A stretch of DNA of 64,000 nucleotides from Parvibaculum sp035325945 (GCF_035325945.1 NZ_DAOKYX010000012.1:1-64000), one strand, 5' to 3'. Numbered from the stretch's first letter, positions 1 to 7,638 are shown. Notes: generated by a model from the letters alone, not told the origin. A program made the numbers and translations.

Positions 1-156
1 CCGCTCATCAAGCGGCAAACCCGGCACGCGCGCGACCAAATACCGGGGCAAGAAGAGGTAGCTCCCTCATCCCTGACAATCGTCCGCCCACGTCTTGATT
101 TTGGTGAAAAATCACGCAACACTTGCCACCTGACACGCCTTTCGGGGGGAAGCGAT

Positions 157-891
157 GTGGAAGACTCAGGCACATACCGGTATTTTCATTGGCTGACCGG
201 CGAGCTGCAGACCGCATGGACTGCGGCGGAACCCCATCTGACGTCGGACTTCGCGATTCATCTCTATGTCGAGGCCGCGTCCATCGCGGCCATGGCGCTC
301 TCGCTTCTCATCGCCTATCGCGCCAAGGACAGGCTTCGGCAGCTCAGGCTTGAAGCCTTCAACATCCCCTTTCCCGGACGCACACCAACGCGCGCGGAAG
401 CCATTCAGCGGCGCATTGCAAGAATTCGCCAGAGGACGAACGCGGCATGGCTCGGCTTTGCCGGCGACTTCGCGCTCCTCTTCGTCTTCGGCCTCTGCGT
501 TCCTGCCATCGGCCTCTATCTTCTCTGCGCCAACTACGGCTGGTTCGATCCGGTGGGCATGGCCTTCATCGACCTGCATGACGGAAAACTCGTGCAGACC
601 GCCGACAGGCTGGTGCTCGTCGGCTTCGTCATCAACCAGGTCGCCCATGGCGCGCTGCTGGATTTCCCCGAAGTCTTCGCCATCGATTTCGGGCGGGTGA
701 CGAGCAACCCATCGAACCTCTGGTTCTCGTCGCTGGTGCTCGCCTTCCGCACCATCGTCGGCGGCTTCAGCCTCGCGCTCGCCGTCTCGGTGCGCGACAC
801 GCTGCTCGTGCTCTGGCGGGTGCGCCTTCAGAACAACAAGCAGATCGCGCAGTTGCAGGCCGCGGTGGCGCCGGTGGCCGCCGCATCCTAG
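157..891 (+). CDS. Predicted inner-membrane protein, unknown function
   Basis: The 244-residue product has about four hydrophobic stretches (near residues 32-52, 100-125, 150-170 and 190-212), so it is probably a multi-pass inner-membrane protein. I recognise no family and assign no function. A GTG start is chosen because a G-rich Shine-Dalgarno (GGGGGGA) lies six bases upstream; the ATG two bases earlier is in another frame. The basic loop around residues 55-95 (many Arg and Lys) should be cytoplasmic. It is a single gene: the next gene, on the opposite strand, is separated by repeat-like palindromes. Codon use and GC content match the neighbours, and nothing looks truncated. Confidence 0.75.
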   Translation: MEDSGTYRYFHWLTGELQTAWTAAEPHLTSDFAIHLYVEAASIAAMALSLLIAYRAKDRLRQLRLEAFNIPFPGRTPTRAEAIQRRIARIRQRTNAAWLGFAGDFALLFVFGLCVPAIGLYLLCANYGWFDPVGMAFIDLHDGKLVQTADRLVLVGFVINQVAHGALLDFPEVFAIDFGRVTSNPSNLWFSSLVLAFRTIVGGFSLALAVSVRDTLLVLWRVRLQNNKQIAQLQAAVAPVAAAS

Positions 892-907
892 CTCGATCCC
901 GCGTCGT

Positions 908-983
908 GGCCCGGCTTGTCCGGGCCATCCATGTCTTTCGAACGCAAAAGGAAGGCGTGGATGACCCGTATGAAGCGGGTCAT
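908..983. repeat. REPIN-like pair of palindromes
   Basis: Two imperfectly related hairpins lie head to head: GGCCCGG/CCGGGCC with a 5-base loop at 908-926, and ATGACCCG/CGGGTCAT with a 7-base loop at 961-983. The flanking words ATCCA and TGGAT face each other between them. The arrangement matches the REP pair at 3553-3643, so both probably belong to one dispersed family of alphaproteobacterial intergenic palindromes. Confidence 0.6.
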
Positions 984-1025
984 GACGGGGTGTGGATGTT
1001 GTGACGCGGGGTTACCCCCTCCCAA

Positions 1026-1048
1026 CCCTCCCCCTCAAGGGGGGAGGG
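1026..1048. repeat. C-rich/G-rich intergenic palindrome
   Basis: A nine-base-pair hairpin of CCCTCCCCC pairing with GGGGGAGGG around a 5-base loop. It sits 20 bases beyond the stop codon of the minus-strand dioxygenase gene, so it may help terminate or protect that transcript, but there is no U-tract. Sequences of this type are scattered through many alphaproteobacterial genomes. Confidence 0.5.
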
Positions 1049-1068
1049 CTATCAGGCGGTTCGCCGGC

Positions 1069-1959
1069 TTACCTCTGCGGCCTGCCGCCGACGATGGAGA
1101 CGCGCTCGCCCTGGCGCGAATAGGGGTAGTAGTCCCAGACCGCGTGATGCTGCGCGCAGCGATTGTCCCAGAGGACGAGCGTGTTCGGCTCCCAGCGCAC
1201 GCGGCACTGGAAGACCGGATTGCTCTCCAGATGCCGCCATAGCATTTCGAGAAGCGCCGCGCTTTCCGATGGCGTCAGGCCTTCGATATGCGTGGTGAAG
1301 CCGCGATTGACATAGAGGAGCTTCCGCCCGGTCTCCGGGTGGCGCGTGATGACGGGATGCCTCGTCTTCGGCCAGCCGCCTTCCGGCGCCGCCTTGCCAT
1401 AGCCGCCCGTATAGGGCTTGGCGCCGTCATGCACAGCGTCGAGCCCTTCGAGGAAGGTCTTCATCGCGGACGAAAGTGTCTCATAGGCCTCATAGGCGCT
1501 GAGAAAACAGGTGTCGCCGCCGCAGCCGATTTCCGGGACCTGCGTGATGTAGAGCATCGACCCGAATGGCGGCTCCTCGTCGCAGGTCACATCCGCATGC
1601 CAGCCCTCGCCCGCCACATAGCGCGAGTTCTGGTCGGCCTTGATCGGCAGGATCTCGGGATCGCCCTTGGGCTCGCCCTCCTTCACCGCCGAATGATAGG
1701 GATGCGTGTGCAGCTTGCCGAAATAGCGCCCGAAGCGCTTGTGGTCCTCGCGCGTGAGCTTCTGATCACGGAAGACGAGCACCAGATGATCGGCGAAAGC
1801 CTGCTTCACCTCGGCGAGCTGCGCCTCGTCGAGCGGCTGCGAGAGATCGATGCCCTCGACCTCCGCCCCGATGACCGGCGTCAGCGGTGCAATGCCGATG
1901 GTCTTGTAGTCCCGCCTTCCCTCCGTGCGCGCGATGCGCATATGAGCCCTGCTCGCCAT
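1069..1959 (-). CDS. TauD/TfdA-family Fe(II)/2-oxoglutarate dioxygenase
   Basis: The 296-residue protein belongs to the TauD/TfdA family, which couples 2-oxoglutarate decarboxylation to hydroxylation of a small substrate. The iron ligands are visible as H121 and D123 (WHADVT) and H271 (DNRCAQHH), with a 2-oxoglutarate-binding Arg near residues 282-286 (SRQGER). Length is normal for the family. The ATG at 1959 is chosen because AGGAGG lies 5 bases upstream; a longer in-frame reading exists but lacks a ribosome site. It is divergent from an IclR regulator across a 158-bp region holding a palindrome, so that regulator probably controls it. The substrate (taurine, an alkyl sulfate, an aryloxy acid or another) cannot be read from sequence. 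Confidence 0.88.
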   Translation of the reverse strand: MASRAHMRIARTEGRRDYKTIGIAPLTPVIGAEVEGIDLSQPLDEAQLAEVKQAFADHLVLVFRDQKLTREDHKRFGRYFGKLHTHPYHSAVKEGEPKGDPEILPIKADQNSRYVAGEGWHADVTCDEEPPFGSMLYITQVPEIGCGGDTCFLSAYEAYETLSSAMKTFLEGLDAVHDGAKPYTGGYGKAAPEGGWPKTRHPVITRHPETGRKLLYVNRGFTTHIEGLTPSESAALLEMLWRHLESNPVFQCRVRWEPNTLVLWDNRCAQHHAVWDYYPYSRQGERVSIVGGRPQR

Positions 1960-2051
1960 GATGTCCTCCTCATCATTGCGTCGCGGATTGCGACCCTTCG
2001 CCGGAAGGCTAGCGCCGCAGGGCTGGCATCTCGCAGCGGAAAGTTCCAATA

Positions 2052-2066
2052 TTCCGCTCAACGGAA
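2052..2066. promoter_or_regulatory. Candidate IclR-family operator
   Basis: A perfect inverted repeat, TTCCG-N5-CGGAA, lies in the divergent region between the dioxygenase and the IclR gene, about 50 bases before the IclR start. Short TTCCG/CGGAA-type palindromes are typical IclR-family operators. Binding is inferred. Confidence 0.55.
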
Positions 2067-2117
2067 CAGCAAGGATGGCAGCGCCGCGAAACGGCGGAAA
2101 AGCCGGGAAGAAATCGC

Positions 2118-2963
2118 ATGGCCGAAACGCCGAAACCCGCCCGCGAGCCCGTCGCCCGCGCGCTCAGCGTGCTCGAAGCGCTGAACCGCGCGCCGCTCCT
2201 CCATGTGGGCGAAATCGCCGAAGCGACCGGACTGCCGAAATCCTCCGTCGTTCGCCTGCTCACGCAGCTTGCCGATGCGGGCTATGCCGAGCGCATGTCG
2301 CGCATGGCCGGCTGGCGCGCGACTTCGCGCGTTCTGCGGCTTGCCTCCGGTGTGCGCGAAAGCGACCTCGTCGCCGAGGCCGCGCGAGAGCCCATGTACG
2401 CCTTCACGCGCAAATATCGCTGGCCGGTCTTTCTCGGCATCCCCCAAGGCCATGAGATGATCGTGCGCTTCGGCACGGCCTCGGAGAGCCCCATCGCTCT
2501 CGATCCCGTCGTCCACAATCTGCCGACGACCTTCCTTCTGAGCGCGCTGGGGCAGGCGTGGCTCGCCTTCTGTCCGGCGGCGGAGCGGGAAGACATCATC
2601 GCCCGGCTCGCGCAGTCGCGCCGCGCGAGCGACCGCCTCGCCCGCGATCGCGCCGACCTCGACCTCATCCTCGCCCGCGTGCGCAAGCGCGGCTATGCGA
2701 TCACCGACGAGGCGACGCGCCGCATGACGACGAGAGTGATCCGCAGCGCGCTCGAGGCGCGCAAGCGCGCCACCGGTCTCGGCGTGCCAATCCTTGCGGG
2801 CCCGCGCATACTCGGCGCGCTCTCGCTGCGCTATTTCCGTTCGAGCCTCAGTGACGCCGAGGCGGCGCGGACCTATCTGGAACCGATGCGCGAACTGGCG
2901 AGGGAGATCGCGGCGAAGACCGGCGCACCCGCGCACTCATCCGGCAATGAAATAGGAACATGA
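2118..2963 (+). CDS. IclR-family transcriptional regulator
   Basis: This 281-residue protein has the IclR layout: an N-terminal winged helix-turn-helix at about residues 12-75 (LNRAPLLHVGEIAEATGLPK followed by SSVVRLL) and a C-terminal effector-binding domain at about 90-265. The ATG follows a GGGAAG ribosome site. It is divergent from the TauD-type dioxygenase and overlaps the next gene by four bases, so the three form a plausible catabolic unit: regulator and accessory gene on one side, oxygenase on the other. IclR proteins usually repress or activate catabolic genes in response to a small aromatic or carboxylate effector; the effector is unknown here. Confidence 0.9.
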   Translation: MAETPKPAREPVARALSVLEALNRAPLLHVGEIAEATGLPKSSVVRLLTQLADAGYAERMSRMAGWRATSRVLRLASGVRESDLVAEAAREPMYAFTRKYRWPVFLGIPQGHEMIVRFGTASESPIALDPVVHNLPTTFLLSALGQAWLAFCPAAEREDIIARLAQSRRASDRLARDRADLDLILARVRKRGYAITDEATRRMTTRVIRSALEARKRATGLGVPILAGPRILGALSLRYFRSSLSDAEAARTYLEPMRELAREIAAKTGAPAHSSGNEIGT

Positions 2964-3523
2964 TGAACGCCACCAACACCCTCCTCATCGGCACGACCGG
3001 CATGCTGAAGTCGGCGGCGGCCCATGCCGTCGCGCGGTCGAAGCGCGCCGTGCTCCTTTCCCGGCATGTGGAGGACTTCAGCTTTGGCAGCGACACGCTC
3101 GATGTGAAACTCGTGCGCGTCGCGAAGTCATATGAGGACGAGGCGGCGTTTCTCGACGCCGTGGCGGCGCATGCACCCTACGATCTTGCGCTCACTTGGA
3201 TCAGGCCGCGCGGCGAAATCCTTCGCGCCGCGCTCGACGGCATGATCGCGCCGGGCGGCAGGCTCATCGAGGTGATGGGCAGCCGCTCGATCCTTCTCGG
3301 CACAAATGGCGAAGCCTCGCTCGCCGAGCGGCGAGCGGAGGCTCTGGCCCTACAGCCCGGCATTACCTATGCGCAGGTGATCCTCGGCTTCGTGATCGAG
3401 GAGACGGGCTCGCGCTGGCTCCGGCATGAGGAGATCTCGGCCGCCGCCATCGCGCAGATGGACGCGCCGCGACCCCGCCTCGTCGCGGGCACGCTGGAGC
3501 CCTGGGAGAAACGGCCGCAATAA
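2960..3523 (+). CDS. Rossmann-like NAD(P)-binding protein of unknown role
   Basis: The 187-residue protein starts with a hydrophobic beta strand and a glycine-containing turn (LLIGTTGML, residues 8-16) like a short-chain dehydrogenase nucleotide-binding fold. No Tyr-x-x-x-Lys catalytic pair is obvious, and the protein is shorter than most SDRs, so it may be a degenerate or non-catalytic relative. Its ATGATG start overlaps the TGA of the IclR gene, which implies translational coupling and co-transcription. A role connected with the dioxygenase substrate is possible but is inference from neighbourhood only. Confidence 0.65.
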   Translation: MMNATNTLLIGTTGMLKSAAAHAVARSKRAVLLSRHVEDFSFGSDTLDVKLVRVAKSYEDEAAFLDAVAAHAPYDLALTWIRPRGEILRAALDGMIAPGGRLIEVMGSRSILLGTNGEASLAERRAEALALQPGITYAQVILGFVIEETGSRWLRHEEISAAAIAQMDAPRPRLVAGTLEPWEKRPQ

Positions 3524-3552
3524 GGCCCGTCGCCGCCAACAGGCGTGGCCTC

Positions 3553-3643
3553 CTGGATTGCCGGGTCAAGCCCGGCAATGACGAGGAAGAGACGTCGGGA
3601 CATATCTACAAATGTCATGCCCGGGCTTGACCCGGGCATCCAG
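3553..3643. repeat. REP pair (REPIN-like) upstream of the GIY-YIG gene
   Basis: Two inverted REP palindromes form a 91-bp unit. The left one carries GCCGGG/CCCGGC arms, the right one CCCGGG/CCCGGG arms, and the unit is bounded by CTGGAT on the left and its complement ATCCAG on the right. Bases 3553-3584 recur exactly at 3954-3985. Units like this are a known class of dispersed alphaproteobacterial repeats. Confidence 0.8.
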
Positions 3644-3660
3644 TGCCGCACACTCGGCCG

Positions 3661-3951
3661 ATGCGGCAATATTACGTGTACATCCTTGCAAGCGGCCGGA
3701 ACGGAACGATCTATACCGGCGTTACAAATGACATTCTCCGCCGCGTTCACGAACACAAGACGGAAGCGATGCGCGGCTTTACGAGCCGCTATGGTGTGAA
3801 GCGGCTTGTCTGGTTCGAGGTGCACCCAAGCATCAGAAATGCCATTCAGCGCGAAAAGAACCTGAAGCACTGGCCCCGTGCGTGGAAGCTCACATTGATC
3901 GAAGCGGCCAATCCGAATTGGCGTGATCTTTATGAAGACCTGATGCGATGA
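3661..3951 (+). CDS. GIY-YIG domain nuclease-like protein (UPF0213/YhbQ-like)
   Basis: The 96-residue protein is a stand-alone GIY-YIG domain: YVYIL at residues 5-9 and YTG at 18-20 are the signature strands, R27/R28 the conserved arginine region, and E65 the likely metal-binding glutamate, with N84 near the end. The ATG at 3661 gives the standard family N-terminus; a GTG 18 bases upstream would overlap the repeat. The gene is more AT-rich than its neighbours and sits between REP-like repeats, 17 bases after one and 2 bases before the next, which suggests acquisition as a unit. Family members are structure-specific or of unknown DNA target; no cellular role is shown here. Confidence 0.88.
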   Translation: MRQYYVYILASGRNGTIYTGVTNDILRRVHEHKTEAMRGFTSRYGVKRLVWFEVHPSIRNAIQREKNLKHWPRAWKLTLIEAANPNWRDLYEDLMR

Positions 3952-3953
3952 CG

Positions 3954-3985
3954 CTGGATTGCCGGGTCAAGCCCGGCAATGACGA
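3954..3985. repeat. Single REP element downstream of the GIY-YIG gene
   Basis: A palindrome with GCCGGG/CCCGGC arms starts two bases after the GIY-YIG stop codon. All 32 bases are identical, in the same orientation, to the left half of the upstream REP pair (3553-3584), so the nuclease gene lies in a 401-bp interval between direct repeats. Confidence 0.8.
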
Positions 3986-3993
3986 AGTAAGCG

Positions 3994-4425
3994 CTATCGC
4001 TTCCCGCGCAGCCGCTTGCGCTTTTCGGCGAAATACATCGCCTCGAGCTTCAGCCCGTCCGGATCGAGGAAATAGACCGCGCGGTAGCCTTCGCCATAGT
4101 CCGGATAATCCGCAGGCGGATCGACGACCTCCGCGCCCATTTCCTGGAGCCGCTCATAGACCTTGTCGACGTCGCCCGGCCGCGAAAGCTCGAAGGCATA
4201 ATGATGGAAGCCGACATCACCGATGCGATGCCTGTGCTTCTTCCCCTTGGCGTCGGCTTCGGTGATCCAGTACATGGTGCGGCCATTGTTCCAGCCGACC
4301 GTCTTGCCGAATTCCCATTCGCGCTCGAAGCCCATGAAGCCGAGCAGCTCTTCGTAGAATGCGGCCGAACGCCTGAGATTGCCGACACGGATGGCGAGAT
4401 GATCGATGCCGAGGACGCGGACCAT
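3994..4425 (-). CDS. VOC-superfamily (glyoxalase/bleomycin resistance-like) protein
   Basis: The 143-residue protein has the paired beta-alpha-beta-beta-beta modules of the vicinal oxygen chelate superfamily. Likely metal ligands are H9 (GIDHLAI), H74 or H75 (FHHYAF) and E128 (LKLEAMY), and the DPDG turn before the last strand is typical. Start ATG at 4425 follows AGGAGG seven bases upstream. VOC enzymes include glyoxalase I, epimerases, extradiol dioxygenases and resistance proteins; with one domain per chain this is probably a homodimer, but the substrate cannot be stated. It is followed downstream by a REP element and preceded by a CelD-like gene on the same strand, 77 bp away. Confidence 0.85.
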   Translation of the reverse strand: MVRVLGIDHLAIRVGNLRRSAAFYEELLGFMGFEREWEFGKTVGWNNGRTMYWITEADAKGKKHRHRIGDVGFHHYAFELSRPGDVDKVYERLQEMGAEVVDPPADYPDYGEGYRAVYFLDPDGLKLEAMYFAEKRKRLRGKR

Positions 4426-4502
4426 TGGCTGCCTCCTTCGCTTTCGCTCCCTGCCGTGTAGCGTCGCGCAGGCGGCGCGCCCGCGCAAGGCGCGGCAAAG
4501 AG

Positions 4503-5738
4503 CTACGCCGATTTTCCCGCCAGCAGGGCGCGGCCCGCGCGATACCAGCCCATCAGGCGCTCATTCGTCTTGATCGCGCGCTTGAGACCGAGACGCGTAT
4601 GGAGCGCGCCCGCCGAGGCGAGGCCCCAGGGCGTCGCCGCCTCGACGAGATTGAAGATTGCCATGGGCGCATCGCAAAAACTTTCCTTGTAGGCGGCATG
4701 GCCGACGGAAAGATCATAATGTGTGTGGCCCGCTTCGATGCTCGTGGCGATGAGTTTCAGAAGATGGATGCGGCCCGGCGAGAGCTTCGCATGGGCATGG
4801 TCGTAAACGTGAACCATCAGCGTCGCGCGGCCATGCCAGACATGGGCGATCGAGCCCGAGATCATGCGCCCGTCAAGCGTGAGCTGCGCGACCTGGAGAT
4901 TGAGAAGCCCCTTCTCCGCAGGCAGCGCCGCAAGCGCCAGATAGGCCGCGCGATGAGCCTCATCCTCGAAGATCGAGGCAATGCCCTGCTGGCGAAGCTG
5001 TTCCGCCTTCTGGTCGAGGATTTCGAGCGCCATGGCGCGCGCCTCGTCCGGCGTCGCGGCGACGCGGAAGGCAAGCACGCCCTGCGCGCCGAGCTTGCGC
5101 TCCTTCACGCGATCATTGCGCCGCGTCTCCGGCCGGAAGCGCGTGATGAACTCCTCATGGCTCGACGGCAGCGCGAAGACGAAACCGGGATCGGAAGCGG
5201 GCTCGCCGCCAAGCGCGACGAAGGGATTGCGCGCCTCACCGAGATATTCCGGCTGGTTTTCAAAAAGCACGACATCGTGCTTCGGCAGCGCGCGCTGAAT
5301 TTTCGGCCAAAGCGCGGCGAAGCGCCCATGCGGCAGATGATCGGCGAAGTCGGGCGCGATGAGCGGGCCCTTGTAATCGGCGAACTTCCCGCCGAGCCAG
5401 ACGAGGCAGCGTGCACCCATGTGCCGCTCGATCCCGAGGGGCGCGAGCATCAGGGGCCTGCCGCCAAGCGAGATCGTGAGGATCGCCGGTTCGATGCCCG
5501 CCCCCGCATGAGCGTGCCATTGCGCGAGCCAGTCGAAGCTCTGAAAGCCGGTGCCGAGCGCCTCCTGCTCGAAGCGGCGCCAATCAGCCTCGGCCGAGGC
5601 GAAGCTGCCGTGAACCGTGAAGGCCAGCCCCCGCCGCGCCGGAGCGACCGGACGCAAGGCCAACGGGCCGGAAGGGCGCAGGGAATGGCGAAGCGCGGCC
5701 GGTTGTCTTGCGCTCGCGCTTTCACCCGACATGGCCAT
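4503..5738 (-). CDS. CelD/BcsL-like GNAT-fold acetyltransferase
   Basis: The 411-residue protein matches the CelD/BcsL group of FemAB-like GNAT proteins, often found near cellulose or exopolysaccharide genes. The long N-terminal region (about 1-150) is followed by a C-terminal acyltransferase half with RRNDRVKERK near residue 210 and the conserved HYDLSVGHAAYKESF segment near 345. No polysaccharide synthase gene is present in the window, so the acceptor is unknown. The start lies about 100 bp from an assembly gap, but the reading frame is intact. Acyl transfer to a sugar, amino acid or lipid head group are all possible. Confidence 0.75.
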   Translation of the reverse strand: MAMSGESASARQPAALRHSLRPSGPLALRPVAPARRGLAFTVHGSFASAEADWRRFEQEALGTGFQSFDWLAQWHAHAGAGIEPAILTISLGGRPLMLAPLGIERHMGARCLVWLGGKFADYKGPLIAPDFADHLPHGRFAALWPKIQRALPKHDVVLFENQPEYLGEARNPFVALGGEPASDPGFVFALPSSHEEFITRFRPETRRNDRVKERKLGAQGVLAFRVAATPDEARAMALEILDQKAEQLRQQGIASIFEDEAHRAAYLALAALPAEKGLLNLQVAQLTLDGRMISGSIAHVWHGRATLMVHVYDHAHAKLSPGRIHLLKLIATSIEAGHTHYDLSVGHAAYKESFCDAPMAIFNLVEAATPWGLASAGALHTRLGLKRAIKTNERLMGWYRAGRALLAGKSA

Positions 5739-5840
5739 TTCGGTATCCTCGCATCATTGCGGCACGCGCGTCGTTCCGTTTCCGAACGCGGCGGCGCCTC
5801 TCCATCGATTTTCCTCATAGGAGAGCAAGTTTCCGGCCAG

Positions 5841-5895
5841 CCCGCCGCGCGTGGCTGCCATTCGCGCGCCGCGCCGCCAGCTCTGCTAAAGTCCC
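5841..5895. repeat. Left copy of 55-bp duplication at the assembly gap
   Basis: These 55 bases are identical to 5996-6050 and end exactly where the run of N begins. This is most simply an uncollapsed overlap between two contig ends rather than a biological repeat. Confidence 0.9.
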
Positions 5896-5995
5896 NNNNN
5901 NNNNNNNNNNNNNNNNNNNNNNNNNNNNNNNNNNNNNNNNNNNNNNNNNNNNNNNNNNNNNNNNNNNNNNNNNNNNNNNNNNNNNNNNNNNNNNN
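5896..5995. other. Assembly gap (100 N)
   Basis: Exactly 100 unknown bases, the conventional placeholder for a gap of unknown length. It is bounded on both sides by the same 55-bp sequence, so the true distance may be negative and the contigs may simply overlap. Confidence 0.98.
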
Positions 5996-6050
5996 CCCGC
6001 CGCGCGTGGCTGCCATTCGCGCGCCGCGCCGCCAGCTCTGCTAAAGTCCC
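5996..6050. repeat. Right copy of 55-bp duplication at the assembly gap
   Basis: Identical to 5841-5895, beginning at the first base after the gap. Length 55 is a common assembler k-mer size. Confidence 0.9.
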
Positions 6051-6090
6051 GCCAGCTCGCCATAAGCCAGTTCGCCATAAGGAGGACATG

Positions 6091-6459
6091 ATGCCAGCGC
6101 TGATCCCGGTGACGACGGCAGCAACGCCGGAAGAAGGTGCGCCGCCGCCCGACCGTGTGCTCGCGGGCACGCCGAGGAACCGGACATGGAACGCCTATGA
6201 AGCGCCCGATGGCCGCTTTTTCTCCGGAATCTGGGAATCGGAACCCGGCAAATGGCGGATCGAATATACCGAGGCCGAGTTCTGCCACATTCTCGAAGGC
6301 GAGAGCCGCATCGCGGGCGAGGACGGGACGCTGGTGACCGTTCGTGCTGGAGACGCCTTCGTCATACCGGAAGGTTTCAAGGGCACCTGGGAAGTGGTGA
6401 CGCGCACCCGCAAGCACTACGCCATCCACCTGCCGCCAGAGAACTCACAAGAGGACTGA
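6091..6459 (+). CDS. Small cupin-domain protein
   Basis: The 122-residue protein is a single cupin barrel similar to the cupin_3/DUF861 group (EFCHILEGE near residue 63 and DAFVIPEGFKGTWEV near 90). Two ATG codons are adjacent; the second is chosen because AGGAGG then has a five-base spacing instead of two. The first cupin motif lacks the classic HxH pair, so metal binding may differ from that of the ureidoglycine aminohydrolase relatives. It ends one base before the next gene (pterin-reductase-like SDR), which suggests an operon cupin-SDR-folB. Function is not known. Confidence 0.8.
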   Translation: MPALIPVTTAATPEEGAPPPDRVLAGTPRNRTWNAYEAPDGRFFSGIWESEPGKWRIEYTEAEFCHILEGESRIAGEDGTLVTVRAGDAFVIPEGFKGTWEVVTRTRKHYAIHLPPENSQED

Positions 6460-6460
6460 G

Positions 6461-7213
6461 ATGAAAGCTGCTCTCGTCACCGGCGCCGCGCGGCGCATCG
6501 GCCGCGCCATCGCTCTGGCGCTCGCCGGGGAAGGCTACGCCGTCGCGCTCCATCACTACCAGTCCGATGCCGAGGCGGCCGGCCTCGTCCGCGAGATCGG
6601 CATGAGGGGCGGCAAGGCCGTCGCGCTGAAGGGCGACCTCGGCAATGTGGCCGATGTTTCCGCGCTCGTGCCCGACGCCGTGAGGGAACTCGGCCCCCTC
6701 ACCCTTCTCGTCAACAACGCCTCTATCTTCGAGGAAGACGGGCCCGCGACCATGACGCAGGCGAGCTGGGACGCGCATATGGACACGAACCTCAGAGCGC
6801 CCGCCTTTCTCTCCCAGGCTTTCGCCGCGCAACTGCCGGACGGCGCCCGGGGCAACATCATCAACATCATCGATCAGCGGGTCTGGCGGCCCAATCCGCG
6901 CTTTCTCTCCTATACCGTGTCGAAAATGGCGCTCTGGGACCTGACGCGCCTTCTCGCGCAGGGCCTCGCCCCCCATATCCGCGTCAACGGGATCGGCCCG
7001 GGACCCACATTGGCCAATCAGCGCCAGACCGAGGCCGATTTCGCCCGCCAGACTGCGGCAACAATTCTTCGCCGCGGCACGTCGCCGGACGAGATTTGCG
7101 ACGCCGTTCGGTTTATTCTCGCCGCGCCCGCCATGACCGGCCAGATGATAGCGCTCGATGGGGGCCAGCATCTCGCCTGGGAAACACCCGACGTGATCGG
7201 TATTCCTGAATGA
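6461..7213 (+). CDS. SDR oxidoreductase resembling pteridine/dihydromonapterin reductase
   Basis: The 250-residue SDR has a cofactor motif TGAARRIG at residues 7-14, where the arginines favour NADPH, and an NNAS segment at 85-88. The active site is D138 with Y151-x-x-x-K155: the usual catalytic Ser is replaced by Asp, as in pteridine reductase PTR1 and FolM. The gene is followed 17 bp later by folB, so reduction of a dihydropterin or dihydrofolate in the folate pathway is the likeliest role. Some alphaproteobacteria lack the usual FolA, and this enzyme could substitute, but that cannot be judged from one window. Confidence 0.8.
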   Translation: MKAALVTGAARRIGRAIALALAGEGYAVALHHYQSDAEAAGLVREIGMRGGKAVALKGDLGNVADVSALVPDAVRELGPLTLLVNNASIFEEDGPATMTQASWDAHMDTNLRAPAFLSQAFAAQLPDGARGNIINIIDQRVWRPNPRFLSYTVSKMALWDLTRLLAQGLAPHIRVNGIGPGPTLANQRQTEADFARQTAATILRRGTSPDEICDAVRFILAAPAMTGQMIALDGGQHLAWETPDVIGIPE

Positions 7214-7230
7214 GTTGAGAACCCCCGAAA

Positions 7231-7638
7231 ATGAGCCAGCCCGAAAACGTCCTCCCCCTCAAGATCGCCGACGCGGCGCACTCCATCCGTCATGTCTTCG
7301 TGCGTGACCTGCTGCTCGACGCCCATATCGGCGTCTACGCCCATGAACAGAAGACCACCCAGCCCATTCGCGTGAATGTGGATCTGACGGTGCGCGAGAC
7401 GGTTCATGGCGACAAGCTCGCCAATGTCGTCTGCTATGAGGAGGTGGTGAACAGCATCAAGGCGCTCGTCGCCAGCGGGCACCTCAATCTCGTGGAGACG
7501 CTCGCGGAGCGCATCGCCTCCACCTGCCTTCAGGACCCCCGCGTCAGCGTCGCGCGCGTCCGGATCGAGAAACTTTCGGCGATTCCGGAGGCCGCCAGCG
7601 TCGGCGTGGAGATCGAGCGCGCCAGACCCTCAGCCTGA
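7231..7638 (+). CDS. folB: Dihydroneopterin aldolase
   Basis: The 135-residue protein matches FolB, which cleaves 7,8-dihydroneopterin to 6-hydroxymethyl-7,8-dihydropterin and glycolaldehyde in folate synthesis. Visible landmarks are the early strand VRDLLLDAHIGVYAHEQ (residues 24-40), the CYEEVV segment with the conserved Tyr-Glu near residue 71, and HLNLVETLAERIA near residue 88 with the conserved Glu that binds the pterin. FolB proteins form octameric barrels in the cytoplasm. The gene lies just after the pteridine-reductase-like SDR in the same direction, which supports a shared pterin role. About 20 extra residues precede the family core. Confidence 0.9.
   Translation: MSQPENVLPLKIADAAHSIRHVFVRDLLLDAHIGVYAHEQKTTQPIRVNVDLTVRETVHGDKLANVVCYEEVVNSIKALVASGHLNLVETLAERIASTCLQDPRVSVARVRIEKLSAIPEAASVGVEIERARPSA

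Noticed and set aside
3524..3985. A tRNA-flanked integrative element or CRISPR-like array
   Set aside because: Only two identical 32-bp direct repeats with a gene between them are present, with no tRNA, integrase or spacer series.
5841..6050. A true 55-bp tandem or transposon-derived repeat
   Set aside because: Both copies abut the N run exactly and are identical, which fits contig-end overlap better than biology.
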